Positions 17,879-26,864 of a stretch of DNA of 64,000 nucleotides are shown piece after piece. Made by a program: the position numbers and the translations under genes. This DNA comes from Photobacterium jeanii (GTDB lineage Bacteria > Pseudomonadota > Gammaproteobacteria > Enterobacterales > Vibrionaceae). The notes below the pieces were generated by a model. The model did no database searches, was not told where the DNA came from, and worked only from the letters and a program-made list of their open reading frames with translations. The stretch covers positions 372,001 to 436,000 of the forward strand of contig NZ_LVHF01000029.1 in assembly GCF_001650345.1 (NCBI RefSeq), written 5' to 3'. The stretch's first letter is position 1, and each line of letters begins with the position of its first letter.

Positions 17879-18271
17879 GCGAGAGCTATTTACTATTGGT
17901 TGCTGAACAAATGACTTGGCACTGAAAAAAGACATTTGAATTTAGAATCATGGCATCGAGCTTTTCATTATCAAAATGCTCGTCGAGTGCTCTTGCAATC
18001 CAGATTAAGCTCAGCCCGAACAAACAAACCAACATCAATAATACTGCCTTGGTGATCACTTTCGGTTATCCTCATATCCTGGTTAGTATTCCAGCCTGAA
18101 AGCAATGCGAAGCTTGTCGGCGGTTTATAGAAATTACGATGTAATCTTTCGATATCACGCACTATTGCCCATTACATCGAGCAATAGTACGTAACCTTAT
18201 ACGGTGGTCACTTTATGGTCTGAGATTACTTTTCATGGTGAAAGTAAGAAGCTAAAAGTTACCAACCTTCT
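17879..18271. other. Gap between convergent genes
   Basis: Between the lipoate-ligase-like gene and the convergent exported peroxidase. A 63-codon minus-strand frame (17971-18162) has no ribosome-binding site or recognisable product. No strong terminator stem was found. Confidence 0.45.
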
Positions 18272-18886
18272 TTAGATATATTGTTGAGCAACTTTAACCG
18301 CTTTAGCCAAATCTGGCGTAGTCGTTAACTCAGGCACACGCTGGATATGACGGATCGTGTTTGTTTTATCAACGACAATAATGGTTCGAGTTAATAAGCC
18401 AATGCCATCAATTTGCGTCCCCGTTTGATTACCAAAGCTATGTGATACTGAGTCTGATAAGAAAGTGACTTTATCGCTAATCTTGGCGGTTTTAGCAAAA
18501 CGCGCCTGAGCAAAAGGCGTGTCAGCACTTACAGCCAAAAATTCAATGCCTGCGATAGAATTTGCATTAAGGTAATCACTTAGTTCGTGTAATTGCTCGT
18601 CACATACCGGAGTATCAACAGAAGCAATAACACTATAAATACGAACATTTTTAGCTGTGATAGTCGTATCAAAGTCACTTAAATCATTTTTTTTCAATAA
18701 AACACTTGGCATTTTCTCGCCAATTTTCACAGCTTGACCTGTTAAGCGTAAAGGAGATGATTCAAGTGTCACAATATTACCTACTCCTAACGGTGCTGAA
18801 TCATTCACAGTTGTAAATTTATCAGCTGCTAACGCAGAAGTTGATATCAAGCATGAAACTAATGCAGAAACTAAAGTTTTTTTCAT
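18272..18886 (-). CDS. Exported Tpx-like peroxiredoxin with a single mature cysteine
   Basis: This 204-residue protein is a thiol peroxidase (Tpx) by fold, with a cleavable signal peptide (MKKTLVSALVSCLISTSALA, cut before ADKF). The peroxidatic cysteine is Cys95 in VDTPVCDEQ. The resolving cysteine of Tpx is missing: the segment FCGAEG of the canonical protein is FAKTAK here, and the mature protein has no other cysteine. It would therefore act as a 1-Cys peroxiredoxin in the periplasm, needing an outside thiol donor. ATG at 18886 has AAGGA and good spacing; the longer frame from 18931 hides the signal peptide. A canonical cytoplasmic tpx lies 700 bases away on the same strand. Confidence 0.85.
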   Translation of the reverse strand: MKKTLVSALVSCLISTSALAADKFTTVNDSAPLGVGNIVTLESSPLRLTGQAVKIGEKMPSVLLKKNDLSDFDTTITAKNVRIYSVIASVDTPVCDEQLHELSDYLNANSIAGIEFLAVSADTPFAQARFAKTAKISDKVTFLSDSVSHSFGNQTGTQIDGIGLLTRTIIVVDKTNTIRHIQRVPELTTTPDLAKAVKVAQQYI

Positions 18887-19056
18887 AAAAAATCCTTTTG
18901 GAGACTTTAATAACATAGCTATTATTATCATTTTATTTTGCTATGTTTTGTCACACAACAAACCACGTTAAAATGTACTTAACCTTGGAATTATCGTGTT
19001 ATCGACGTTACTAATGGTAATGTTAAACGAAAAGTATTTAAACGATACTCGTTATG

Positions 19057-19317
19057 CTAACACATACTTAATTTAAGCTGTTTTTCCATATCAATTAAGA
19101 TATCAAGAGCTTCATAATTATCAGTTAAGTCGCAAAATATAAACTCAGATTTAATTTTACGTAAGATACCTTTCGCCAAAATATCTTTATCTTGAGTATC
19201 AAGAAACTTACTTTTAATATAGAAGCACTTAACATATAGCTTTAATTTATCTATGTTATCACCTTCAATTCCAGTGACTTCCTGATACTCTTCGATTTTC
19301 TCAAGTACAGTTTTCAT
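19057..19317 (-). CDS. Small hypothetical protein
   Basis: An 86-residue, highly charged, mostly helical protein (begins MKTVLEKIEEYQEVTGIEGD, ends KQLKLSMC) lying between the two peroxidase genes on the same strand. It has no signal peptide or membrane segment. It contains three cysteines, including one at the very end. The ribosome-binding site is weak. I do not recognise a family. Its place between two Tpx genes may be chance. Confidence 0.5.
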   Translation of the reverse strand: MKTVLEKIEEYQEVTGIEGDNIDKLKLYVKCFYIKSKFLDTQDKDILAKGILRKIKSEFIFCDLTDNYEALDILIDMEKQLKLSMC

Positions 19318-19542
19318 AGTAAGTGCTTATACTCGCTAATTTAAATACTGGCACACACCAACAACCAAACTCACACTCGCCAAGTAAACTATTTAAAGGC
19401 CGTAAATACAATATTCCGACTAAATCATCCTAACCTGAAGGGGGGATGGTTAAGATAAATTCTGTACTTCATATGGTTAAATGCGACACTATAATAATTA
19501 CGTCTTAGCGTTTAAGACGTTGTCATATGTAGTCAGAAGAAT

Positions 19543-19568
19543 AAAAGAGCGCTCAAAGGCGCCCTTTT
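19543..19568 (-). terminator. Intrinsic terminator of tpx
   Basis: AAAAGAGCGC (19543-19552) pairs with GCGCCCTTTT (19559-19568) with one mismatched or wobble pair, 17 bases past the tpx stop on the minus strand, running into TTTT. It lies directly after the gene and fits in both directions. Confidence 0.8.
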
Positions 19569-19585
19569 GTATCAATACATTAAGC

Positions 19586-20080
19586 TTATAGAGAAGCAAG
19601 TGCCGCTTCGTAATTTGCTTCTTCAGTAATTTCAGATACAAGCTCGCTATGTAATACAGTGCCTTCTTCATTTAGAACAATAACAGCACGTGACGCAAGG
19701 CCTTTTAGCGCACCTTCATCTAGATTTACACCGTAATCTTCAGTAAATGAAGGAGAACGGAAGAAAGAAGCCATTTCAACTTTATCTAAACCTTCCGCGC
19801 CACAAAAACGACCTGTCGCGAATGGAAGATCAGCCGAAATACACAGTACTGTTACATTGTCTAAGCTTGAAGCTCTTTCATTAAACGTGCGCACGCTCAT
19901 CGCACATACAGGCGTATCAATACTTGGGAAAATATTTAATACAGCTTTTTTCCCTTTTAGACTCTCTAAACTAAAGTCACTTAGTTCTGCAGAGCATAAT
20001 GTAAAATCAGGTGCTTTTTGACCTACTTGTAGAAAAGAACCTGATACTGAAACAGGGTTTCCTTGAAAAGTAATTGACAT
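19586..20080 (-). CDS. tpx: Thiol peroxidase (cytoplasmic)
   Basis: A 164-residue atypical 2-Cys peroxiredoxin that reduces lipid and alkyl hydroperoxides with thioredoxin. The peroxidatic cysteine is Cys59 in SIDTPVCAMS and the resolving cysteine Cys93 in GRFCGAEG. Cys29 and Cys80 are additional. Length and motifs match E. coli Tpx. It has its own promoter region upstream and a terminator just downstream, so it is monocistronic. A 24-bp palindrome lies about 190 bases upstream. Confidence 0.95.
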   Translation of the reverse strand: MSITFQGNPVSVSGSFLQVGQKAPDFTLCSAELSDFSLESLKGKKAVLNIFPSIDTPVCAMSVRTFNERASSLDNVTVLCISADLPFATGRFCGAEGLDKVEMASFFRSPSFTEDYGVNLDEGALKGLASRAVIVLNEEGTVLHSELVSEITEEANYEAALASL

Positions 20081-20767
20081 AACTTTATTCCTTTTTTTGT
20101 TTTATTAACTGACTTATTTAAGTTGAGGCGATAGTACTTGTATAAATAAAAGTTACAAATCCGACCACCGTTTATATTTCTTATTAATCGATTACATTTG
20201 GATGAAGTTATATGTAAATATATACCACCCTAATTTTATAAATCACATCTAAAATATGATATTTCGATCTTTTCAATTGATATTTATATCAATTGACTGG
20301 TAAAAGCCACCATAAACCATCCTTTTATACTTGCATGGTGACGTTAATTTGACAATTCACTAAACAATGTTTGACAGGGGAAATATATTGAACAGTGTTT
20401 TAAGCGTAAAAAAATATACATACCACTAGGAAAATATAAAATTTAAATTTCATATAAATATAATACACCTTTATTTATTGGAAATGTTCGTGTGTTTTTA
20501 GAGTGTTTGGATTTCAATATTATTCACCATGCAGCATATTGCTTTTAGTTTATTGAGCACCAATCCTTAAAGAGTATTTACTCTATCATTCAGAGTCTTC
20601 ACCTTTTATATAGACGACTCTCTAACCATCTCGCTGTAACATTAGATTCTCGACAACATAATTTCACTTAGACCTAGGCGATAACATCAAACCCGCTACT
20701 TAAAGTAATTCAACGTCTTTAAATGTTTCTTGTATAAATCAGTATCCAAACCACGCTTAGAGCTAGA
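20081..20767. other. Long AT-rich gene-free region upstream of tpx
   Basis: Nearly 700 bases with no supported gene on either strand and a strongly AT-rich composition. The only clear structure is the 24-bp palindrome at 20273-20296. The tpx promoter should be at about 20081-20160. The rest holds nothing I can name. Confidence 0.5.
20273..20296. promoter_or_regulatory. Perfect 24-bp palindrome (possible operator)
   Basis: TCAATTGATAT (20273-20283), two bases TT, then ATATCAATTGA (20286-20296): perfect 11-2-11 inverted repeat. It contains TTGAT and ATCAA half-sites like those of FNR, but 6 bases apart instead of 4, so it is not a standard FNR box. It lies about 190 bases upstream of tpx. Confidence 0.55.
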
Positions 20768-20803
20768 CAAAAAAGCTCCAAGCAACAAATGATGCTTGGA
20801 GCT
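20768..20803 (-). terminator. Intrinsic terminator of the ABC exporter operon
   Basis: AGCTCCAAGC (20774-20783) pairs perfectly with GCTTGGAGCT (20794-20803), loop of ten. On the minus strand it is followed by TTTTTTG. It lies about 100 bases past the stop of the second ABC gene. Confidence 0.9.
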
Positions 20804-20899
20804 GTTTACTCGGTTTACCTATGGTGACTAACTATTAATGCTTCATACTAATACACGTATTTAACACAGGTTGCCCAACACAGTTAGCACAAACTAAGC

Positions 20900-22690
20900 T
20901 CAACTTGCCGCCAACACCCAGCTTTGGGCTTGTTGTTGCAAGTGCCAAAGCTCATGGTACAAGCCGTGATTGTGGAGTAGCGCTTGGTGCTTGCCTTGTT
21001 CGACAATTTTACCCTTATCTAGCACCACAATATGATCCGCGTACTGAACCGTTGCGAGCTTATGGGCAATCACTAATACGGTTTTGCCTTTGACCAATGC
21101 CTGCATCGCAAGCTGGATATCAAACTCATTTTCCGGATCCAACGATGCGGTGGCTTCGTCTAAAATCACCATCGGTGCATCTTTTAAAATCGCTCGAGCA
21201 ATCGCGAGCCTTTGTTGCTCACCACCCGATAAATGCACCCCACCCGCCCCCAACTCAGTTGCTAAGCCATTAGGCATCATGCGCACACGCTCAGCCAATT
21301 TAGCAGTTTCAAGTACTTGCCATAGTTCTTCATCACAGGCATCGGCTTTGGCGACGCGAAGGTTATTGGCGACAGTATCATTAAAAAGATAACTGGATTG
21401 GAACACTACGCTGACATGTTTCAACCAATACTCTTCATCCATGTCGGTCAGCCTCACCATATGTTGCTGGCTTAGCGGCTGCCCACTTAGTGGCACGCTA
21501 TCTTTATTGCCTCCAACCCAAATATCGCCTTTATCTAACTCCCAAAAGCGGGCAATTAAGGCAGCTAAGGTCGATTTACCTGAACCTGAAGGTCCTACTA
21601 ACGCAGTCACAGCGCCGTGTTTAATCGAGAGATTAAGGTCTTCAAACAATGGCTTAGCGCCGGGATAAGCAAAAGTCACATCCTTAAGCTCAACATTCAG
21701 TTGGTCAAAAATCGGGGTCTGATTTCCGTTCTTGAGCTGAGGCAATGCCATGATTTTCTCTAATCGCCCAACAGCTAAACCAAAGAAATTAAGCTCAGCC
21801 ATAAAGATAGACATACTTAACAATGGTTTGAAAAAGCGGGTCGCGGCAATCAAGAACAATAAGACTTCGGCTAAAGTCAACGTTTGACCTAACCAACCCC
21901 ATGTCACTGCCACCAGCAAGATAATGAATCCAACTTCGACTAAGAAGTTAAAGCTAAACACCGGATACACCGCAGCTACTTCGGCTTTTAGTGCATTGTT
22001 GCGGGTATTGCGCAGCACCTCGTCTAAGCGAGCGAACATCCCTCCCACCATACGGTGCGCTTTCAGCTCTTTGATGCCATCCACATACTCCATTACCGCA
22101 TCGTTAAGCTGATGCATCAAACCTTGCATATAGCTTTGCCACTTTCTGGCGTAATTGCGGGTTAACCAGTAAGCCAACATCGCCAACGGCAAAGTCGATA
22201 ACATGGCTAACCCCATCCGCCAGTCGGTTGCTGTTAAGCCAATAGCAAAAAACAATAACACGGCAATCGTAGCTATCATTGGGGCATACAAGTGAGTGAA
22301 GATCCGCTCAATTTGATCAATGTCTTTCAGCAAGCTGTTATTCACATTGCTAAAGTCGGAGCGCTGGAAAAAGCCCATCGGCAGCTTACGTAAATGGTTA
22401 CCCAGTTGCTCACGAATTTGTCGCCCTGCGCCAAAACCAATCAAATTGATTTGCATATAAATGGTACGAGCCAATAAAGCCCGTATTGCCATCATCACCA
22501 CACACGCAAACACCAATCCAAATTGATACTGCACATTGGGTGTTACCGATAACATATCGAGCAAGATGTAATACAGAAAACCAAACGGTGCTGATGCTAA
22601 AAACGCATCCAACACAGTGAGCATCAAGGTTTTACGAAAGCCTTTTAATGCGCTGCCCGTTAGTTTATTTAACCGTCTAAGAACTAACAT
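20900..22690 (-). CDS. ABC exporter half-transporter, second subunit
   Basis: This 596-residue protein has an N-terminal six-helix membrane domain and a C-terminal ATPase with Walker A GPSGSGKST, signature LSGGEQQR and Walker B MVILDEATA. It overlaps the upstream subunit by 7 bases, so the two form a heterodimer. Fur control of the operon (box at 24816-24834) suggests a role in iron nutrition, such as siderophore export or YbtPQ/IrtAB-like handling of ferric siderophores. No siderophore synthesis gene is in the window. The longer central segment between Walker A and the signature (LTDMDEEYWLKHVS) is typical of this subfamily. Confidence 0.88.
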   Translation of the reverse strand: MLVLRRLNKLTGSALKGFRKTLMLTVLDAFLASAPFGFLYYILLDMLSVTPNVQYQFGLVFACVVMMAIRALLARTIYMQINLIGFGAGRQIREQLGNHLRKLPMGFFQRSDFSNVNNSLLKDIDQIERIFTHLYAPMIATIAVLLFFAIGLTATDWRMGLAMLSTLPLAMLAYWLTRNYARKWQSYMQGLMHQLNDAVMEYVDGIKELKAHRMVGGMFARLDEVLRNTRNNALKAEVAAVYPVFSFNFLVEVGFIILLVAVTWGWLGQTLTLAEVLLFLIAATRFFKPLLSMSIFMAELNFFGLAVGRLEKIMALPQLKNGNQTPIFDQLNVELKDVTFAYPGAKPLFEDLNLSIKHGAVTALVGPSGSGKSTLAALIARFWELDKGDIWVGGNKDSVPLSGQPLSQQHMVRLTDMDEEYWLKHVSVVFQSSYLFNDTVANNLRVAKADACDEELWQVLETAKLAERVRMMPNGLATELGAGGVHLSGGEQQRLAIARAILKDAPMVILDEATASLDPENEFDIQLAMQALVKGKTVLVIAHKLATVQYADHIVVLDKGKIVEQGKHQALLHNHGLYHELWHLQQQAQSWVLAAS

Positions 22691-24480
22691 GTTTGCTCTC
22701 CTTCACGTGTAGCCACCGTCTCTTCTAACTCTGGTTGTTGACCTCCTAAATGCCATGATTTAGAACGCTGGTGAGCCTCCCACATCGAGCGATAAAGCTC
22801 ACACCCTGTAAGTAACTGTAAATGCGTACCTTCACTTACTTTACAGCCATCTTTCATCACCACGATTTTATCGACTTGCGTTAAGGTATTAAGGCGGTGA
22901 GCAATCACCAGCACGGTTTTTCCTTTCATTAAGCGCGAAATTGCTTGCTGAATACGGACTTCGTTACGGGCATCGGCATACGCTGTGGCTTCATCCAAAA
23001 TCAAGATGGGTGAGTCTTTCGCTATCGCGCGCGCTATGGCGATACGTTGCGCTTGTCCACCACTCAAACTGCCTTGCTTCACCTTGGTTTGATAACCGTG
23101 CGGAAGTTCTTGAATAAACTCATGGGCGCAAGCTGCCTTCGCTGCATTTTCAATGTCTTGAACCGTTAACGCTTCGTTACCCATTCGAATGTTATCGGCA
23201 ATGGTCTGCTCGAAAATAAACACGTCTTGGAAGACAAAGCTGATCAACGACATCAATTGATCGATTGGCATTGTCTCTATCGCGACGCCACCAATCGAGA
23301 TGGTGCCTGCTTGATGATCAAAATAACGCGGGATCAATTGTGCGATGGTGGTTTTACCCGCCCCTGAAGGGCCGACAATCGCGGTCACTTGACCTTGCTC
23401 AGCAACAAAGCTGACATCGGTTAAGGTATTTTGCGCTGCTTGGTAATGACGAAAATCGACCTTATCAAACACAATATCGGTTGAGGAAATCGACTGCTCT
23501 TTGCTGCCTTCGTCTTGCGGAGGGTGAGTACAGAACTGCTTGATGGACTCGACCCCTTTGAGCATTTCACTAAACATGCCACCAAATTGAAGCAAGTTAT
23601 TCAGCGGATCCATCAAGCCTACGCCCAACAGCATAAATACAAACAAAGTAGGTAGCGCTAAATCGCCCGTCGAATACAACCACACACTAACCGGCAGCAA
23701 GAAGACAAAGCCAAGTTCTAACGACAACTTAAACAAAGAAGCCGCTGTTTTGCTGTCCCACAGCCAATCAGTGATCAATTGGTGGTGTTCATCAACCGAG
23801 TTTCGGTATTTTTTATGCGAGTCCACTTTCATGTTGAAGGCTTTCACAACCGAAATAGACTTCACGTAATCGACAATACTGATGTGAAGGTTATTCACCA
23901 CTCGGTAATAGCTTTCGACTCTGTGATTAAAGTCTTTGAACATCTGCATCTGGAGGAAAATCGCAATCGGCAAAGGTAGCAATACCCAAAAAGCCAACCG
24001 CCAATCAATGTAGATCAGTACACATGTCGCCATGAGTGGCGTTACTATCGCTGCCGCCATATCAGGCAAATGGTGAGCAATGAAGTTTTCCATCTTCTCG
24101 ATATCATCCGAGATGATCTTTTTCATGCTTGCCGATGCCTTTTTATTACTTTCACCTAGCGTTAAATGCCCGACCCGCTCAACCACGGTTTGGCGCACCT
24201 CAAACAACAGTTGGAAAGCCGCTTTATGAGATAGCAAGCCCGAGGCCAGTTGAAAGGCTTGTTTCGCGATGAGCGACCCACCCGCCGCTAACACCCACAA
24301 CCACACTTCATTACTATCTGTGATTGTGCCCTGCACAAAACCATCAACCATATGGTAGATAATCAAATACGGCACAATGGCAAATAAGGAATAGACAACC
24401 GCCAAGCACATTGACGTGATGACACGTTTTTTCTGTGTGCCGACCAATTCCATCAGCCAGAGGAAGGATTGGTTCTTCAT
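22684..24480 (-). CDS. ABC exporter half-transporter, first subunit
   Basis: A 598-residue membrane-ATPase fusion: six hydrophobic segments in the first 300 residues, then an ATPase with Walker A GPSGAGKTT, signature LSGGQAQR and Walker B ILILDEATA. It pairs with the next gene (7-base overlap). Sequence style and iron control resemble the YbtP/YbtQ and IrtA/IrtB group, exporter-like ABC proteins linked to siderophores. The gap of 113 bases to the small upstream frame and the Fur box 340 bases upstream suggest one iron-regulated transcript. Substrate direction cannot be settled from sequence. Confidence 0.88.
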   Translation of the reverse strand: MKNQSFLWLMELVGTQKKRVITSMCLAVVYSLFAIVPYLIIYHMVDGFVQGTITDSNEVWLWVLAAGGSLIAKQAFQLASGLLSHKAAFQLLFEVRQTVVERVGHLTLGESNKKASASMKKIISDDIEKMENFIAHHLPDMAAAIVTPLMATCVLIYIDWRLAFWVLLPLPIAIFLQMQMFKDFNHRVESYYRVVNNLHISIVDYVKSISVVKAFNMKVDSHKKYRNSVDEHHQLITDWLWDSKTAASLFKLSLELGFVFLLPVSVWLYSTGDLALPTLFVFMLLGVGLMDPLNNLLQFGGMFSEMLKGVESIKQFCTHPPQDEGSKEQSISSTDIVFDKVDFRHYQAAQNTLTDVSFVAEQGQVTAIVGPSGAGKTTIAQLIPRYFDHQAGTISIGGVAIETMPIDQLMSLISFVFQDVFIFEQTIADNIRMGNEALTVQDIENAAKAACAHEFIQELPHGYQTKVKQGSLSGGQAQRIAIARAIAKDSPILILDEATAYADARNEVRIQQAISRLMKGKTVLVIAHRLNTLTQVDKIVVMKDGCKVSEGTHLQLLTGCELYRSMWEAHQRSKSWHLGGQQPELEETVATREGEQTC

Positions 24481-24593
24481 ATTTCATCCCTAAATCAAAA
24501 TTTAAAACACATTAAGAACATGCAATACCGCACAAGGTTGAGCCCAAACAGAAGGCAAAAAACCAAACAATGCGAAGGAACTGTGGAGAGAAT

Positions 24594-24734
24594 TTAAGAA
24601 GGCGTGAGCAGCCAAGTCGCGATAAGGCAAGCGTGAGATGTACGCCCAGTTGCGGCATTTACAGGAAAAACATCAAGGGCAAAAAGCACATTTAAGCGCT
24701 GGTTAACATTCCATTGATTAGAGTGAGCTTTCAT
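24594..24734 (-). CDS. Possible 46-residue protein in the Fur-controlled leader of the ABC operon
   Basis: A short frame starting MKAHSNQWNVNQRLNVLF at 24734 with AAGGA 7 bases upstream of the ATG, a better site than many genes here. It lies between the Fur box and the first ABC subunit on the same strand. There is one cysteine and a hydrophobic end (HACLIATWLLTPS), but no signal peptide or known family. It may be a real small protein, a leader peptide, or chance. The longer frame to 24788 lacks a ribosome-binding site. Confidence 0.4.
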   Translation of the reverse strand: MKAHSNQWNVNQRLNVLFALDVFPVNAATGRTSHACLIATWLLTPS

Positions 24735-24815
24735 ACCGTCATCCTTTGACAACCCGCAGATATGAACAAGTGCGTACAAAGTGCCCACATAGTAGAACTA
24801 AACTTTATCGCGATC

Positions 24816-24834
24816 AATGATAATAATTATCATT
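24816..24834. promoter_or_regulatory. Fur box
   Basis: AATGATAATAATTATCATT is a perfect 9-1-9 inverted repeat and fits the Fur-box pattern of alternating GATAAT/ATTATC units. It lies between the divergent ABC exporter operon and the acetyltransferase gene, so iron could repress either. The ABC side has the more usual spacing to a promoter. Confidence 0.88.
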
Positions 24835-24977
24835 TACCCTTTTGATTTTTCTATCAATAGCTACTGGCAAGTGAATTAAACCGATGGTAACACGCACTAG
24901 GTATATCATTGACCGTCAAAGAGAAGTTGCAATACTATGGATTGCAGGAAATTGACCTCACTACAGGATGTAGAGCA

Positions 24978-25448
24978 ATGAACATCAGTTATCAAAAAGT
25001 CAGTCGTTTTAACACCAAAGCGATCATCGGGCTTAGCGTTCAAGAAGATCAGGATCATCTCATTTCATGCAACACCCGATGGCTACTAGAAGCGGCCAAC
25101 AATTGCGCCAGCATTGATTATGGGATCTACCTTGACGGTCAACCTGCGGGATTGATTTCACTGATCGATCCGCGAATCCTAGCCCCTGATGAGCATTTTC
25201 ATCCCGATTGCTTATATGTTTGGCGTTTTATGGTTGATCAAAACTATCAAGGTAAAGGGCTCAGCAAAAGTGCGATCAACTTTGCGAAAGACTATGCCAA
25301 GTTAATGGGGTTAAATGGTGTCACCCTCACCACCATGGATCAAGAAACGGGCAACGCATTACCTTTGTATTTAAAGCATGGTTTTACCCCAACAGGTCGA
25401 CGCCTAGACGATGAAATTGAACTGAAATATAGCTTTAACTCTCAGTAG
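24978..25448 (+). CDS. GNAT-family N-acetyltransferase
   Basis: A 156-residue acetyltransferase. The acetyl-CoA loop is in VDQNYQGKGLSKSAINFA (Q/R-x-x-G-x-G/A type) and the end YLKHGFTPTGRR is the usual last strand. ATG at 24978 has AGGA 9 bases upstream; an upstream in-frame TTG at 24909 is unlikely. It is divergent from the Fur-controlled ABC operon and may share its iron control. The substrate is unknown; a polyamine, antibiotic or siderophore precursor is only speculation. Confidence 0.8.
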   Translation: MNISYQKVSRFNTKAIIGLSVQEDQDHLISCNTRWLLEAANNCASIDYGIYLDGQPAGLISLIDPRILAPDEHFHPDCLYVWRFMVDQNYQGKGLSKSAINFAKDYAKLMGLNGVTLTTMDQETGNALPLYLKHGFTPTGRRLDDEIELKYSFNSQ

Positions 25449-25475
25449 AACGAAGGTTTCAGTGTTCGTCACGCT

Positions 25476-26444
25476 TTAGTTTTCACCTCTAACCTCACCA
25501 CGGCTTACGAGTAGCTGCTCATAAAACGCTTGGGCAGCAACTCCCGTTTTTCCCCCTTTGGGTAGAGTGATGTGCAGCGGTACTTGGTAACAGCTGGCTT
25601 GCTCAATCTCCAACGCCACAAGATTTTCATTGCTCTGTTTAGCCAGCATATGAGTAGGCAAACGGCAGTACCCTACCCCATTTTCGACCGCCGCAAAGGC
25701 ATGCGAGAAATGATCCACGGTGATCCGCTGACGTGATTTTAGCCAACCAACATTCTGAACATTTGATTTTTCAGCATCATCAAACAAACTTGTATCCCCT
25801 AAATCGCGGATCACAATTTGTGGCACTGTCGCTAAGTCATGTAACCCAATTGCTTGCAGCTCTGTTTGTTCAATTGGCTCAGATTGTGCTGTTAACCCAA
25901 GCTGACATTCGGCTAACGGATGGCTTGCCGCGACAACAGGCACCATGCTGACATGGCCAAAAGCTTCAGCTGGATAGTTCGTGATCGGCAAAGTGATAAT
26001 CGCAATATCCGCTTGCTCATTGGTGACCATGTGCGTGGTTTTCGATAGCGAGGTTTCAACCACCTGAATGGATGTGGTGCTATTCGTCGCCAAAAACGCA
26101 GCCATTGGCTGATAAATCCAATCTAAATTGCAAAGGTGATCCACCGCAATTACGATCTCAGATTCAACCCCCTTGGCAATTTGCGTCCCCATCTCTTCCA
26201 GTTCGCGAGCTTGCTCAAGCATACTCCCAGCACGGCGTAGCAAAGACTGTCCATCTTCCGTCAACACCGCACGTCGTCCTTCCACCTTCAGTAAGGTAAC
26301 ACCAAGTTGTTGTTCCAGCTTTTTAATCGCATAGATCAAGGTGGTATGGCTTTTATTTAATGCCTTTGCAGCCCCTTGAATGCTACCTGCTCGCTCTACC
26401 TCAGATAAGGTAAGCCACTGCTCTAACGTCGTCTTTAATCTCAT
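25476..26444 (-). CDS. LysR-type transcriptional regulator
   Basis: A 322-residue LTTR. The helix-turn-helix is at about residues 1-65 (LEQWLTLSEVERAGSIQGAAKALNKSHTTLIYAIKKLE, shortened view: SIQGAAKALNKSHTTLI). The effector-binding domain follows (about 95-310). It diverges from the YdhR/membrane-protein pair with about 100 bases between, so it most likely controls those genes. It is convergent with the acetyltransferase gene. The ligand is unknown. Confidence 0.88.
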   Translation of the reverse strand: MRLKTTLEQWLTLSEVERAGSIQGAAKALNKSHTTLIYAIKKLEQQLGVTLLKVEGRRAVLTEDGQSLLRRAGSMLEQARELEEMGTQIAKGVESEIVIAVDHLCNLDWIYQPMAAFLATNSTTSIQVVETSLSKTTHMVTNEQADIAIITLPITNYPAEAFGHVSMVPVVAASHPLAECQLGLTAQSEPIEQTELQAIGLHDLATVPQIVIRDLGDTSLFDDAEKSNVQNVGWLKSRQRITVDHFSHAFAAVENGVGYCRLPTHMLAKQSNENLVALEIEQASCYQVPLHITLPKGGKTGVAAQAFYEQLLVSRGEVRGEN

Positions 26445-26546
26445 TGGTCTATTTTATCTACCATTAACCGCAAAATTATGAACTTTTCTGTTTAATTTTT
26501 ATAGCTAAGATTGCAATCAAACGAAACATAAACGGAGATACACACG

Positions 26547-26855
26547 ATGAAAAAGTTACTACAAGTTGATTTCGCTTTTGATGGTCCTTTTGGTGATGAG
26601 ATGGCGCAAGCCCTGACAGACCTTGCTAAATCCATCAATGATGAACCAGGTATGATTTGGAAAATTTGGACAGAAAATAGCGAGCAAAAACTCGGCGGTG
26701 GGGTTTACCTATTTGAAGATCAAGCGAGTGCAGAAGCCTACCTTACAATGCATACCGCTCGATTGAAAAACTTAGGTGTCAACGAAGTGCGCGGTGTGAT
26801 TTTCGATATCAACCAACCGCTGTCTACGATTAACCATGCACCCATTTTTAACTAG
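26547..26855 (+). CDS. ydhR: YdhR-family monooxygenase-like protein
   Basis: A 102-residue dimeric ferredoxin-like alpha/beta-barrel protein of the YdhR family ([19 protein letters not shown], then [23 protein letters not shown] and [14 protein letters not shown]). Homologues are called putative monooxygenases; a heme- or quinone-related role has been suggested but the substrate is not known. A good ribosome-binding site (CGGAGA) precedes the ATG. It forms a two-gene operon with the membrane protein 9 bases downstream and is divergent from a LysR gene. Confidence 0.85.
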   Translation: MKKLLQVDFAFDGPFGDEMAQALTDLAKSINDEPGMIWKIWTENSEQKLGGGVYLFEDQASAEAYLTMHTARLKNLGVNEVRGVIFDINQPLSTINHAPIFN

Positions 26856-26864
26856 GACCAAACC

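Noticed and set aside
17971..18162. Minus-strand frame of 63 codons between convergent genes
   Set aside because: No ribosome-binding site, no domain, in a gap between convergent genes.
20273..20296. Palindrome as an FNR or CRP box
   Set aside because: Half-sites TTGAT and ATCAA are 6 bases apart; FNR needs 4, and the CRP core TGTGA/TCACA is absent.
20900..24480. Calling the ABC pair a definite siderophore exporter or importer
   Set aside because: The Fur box supports an iron link, but no siderophore biosynthesis or receptor gene is present, and exporter-type folds of this group work in either direction.
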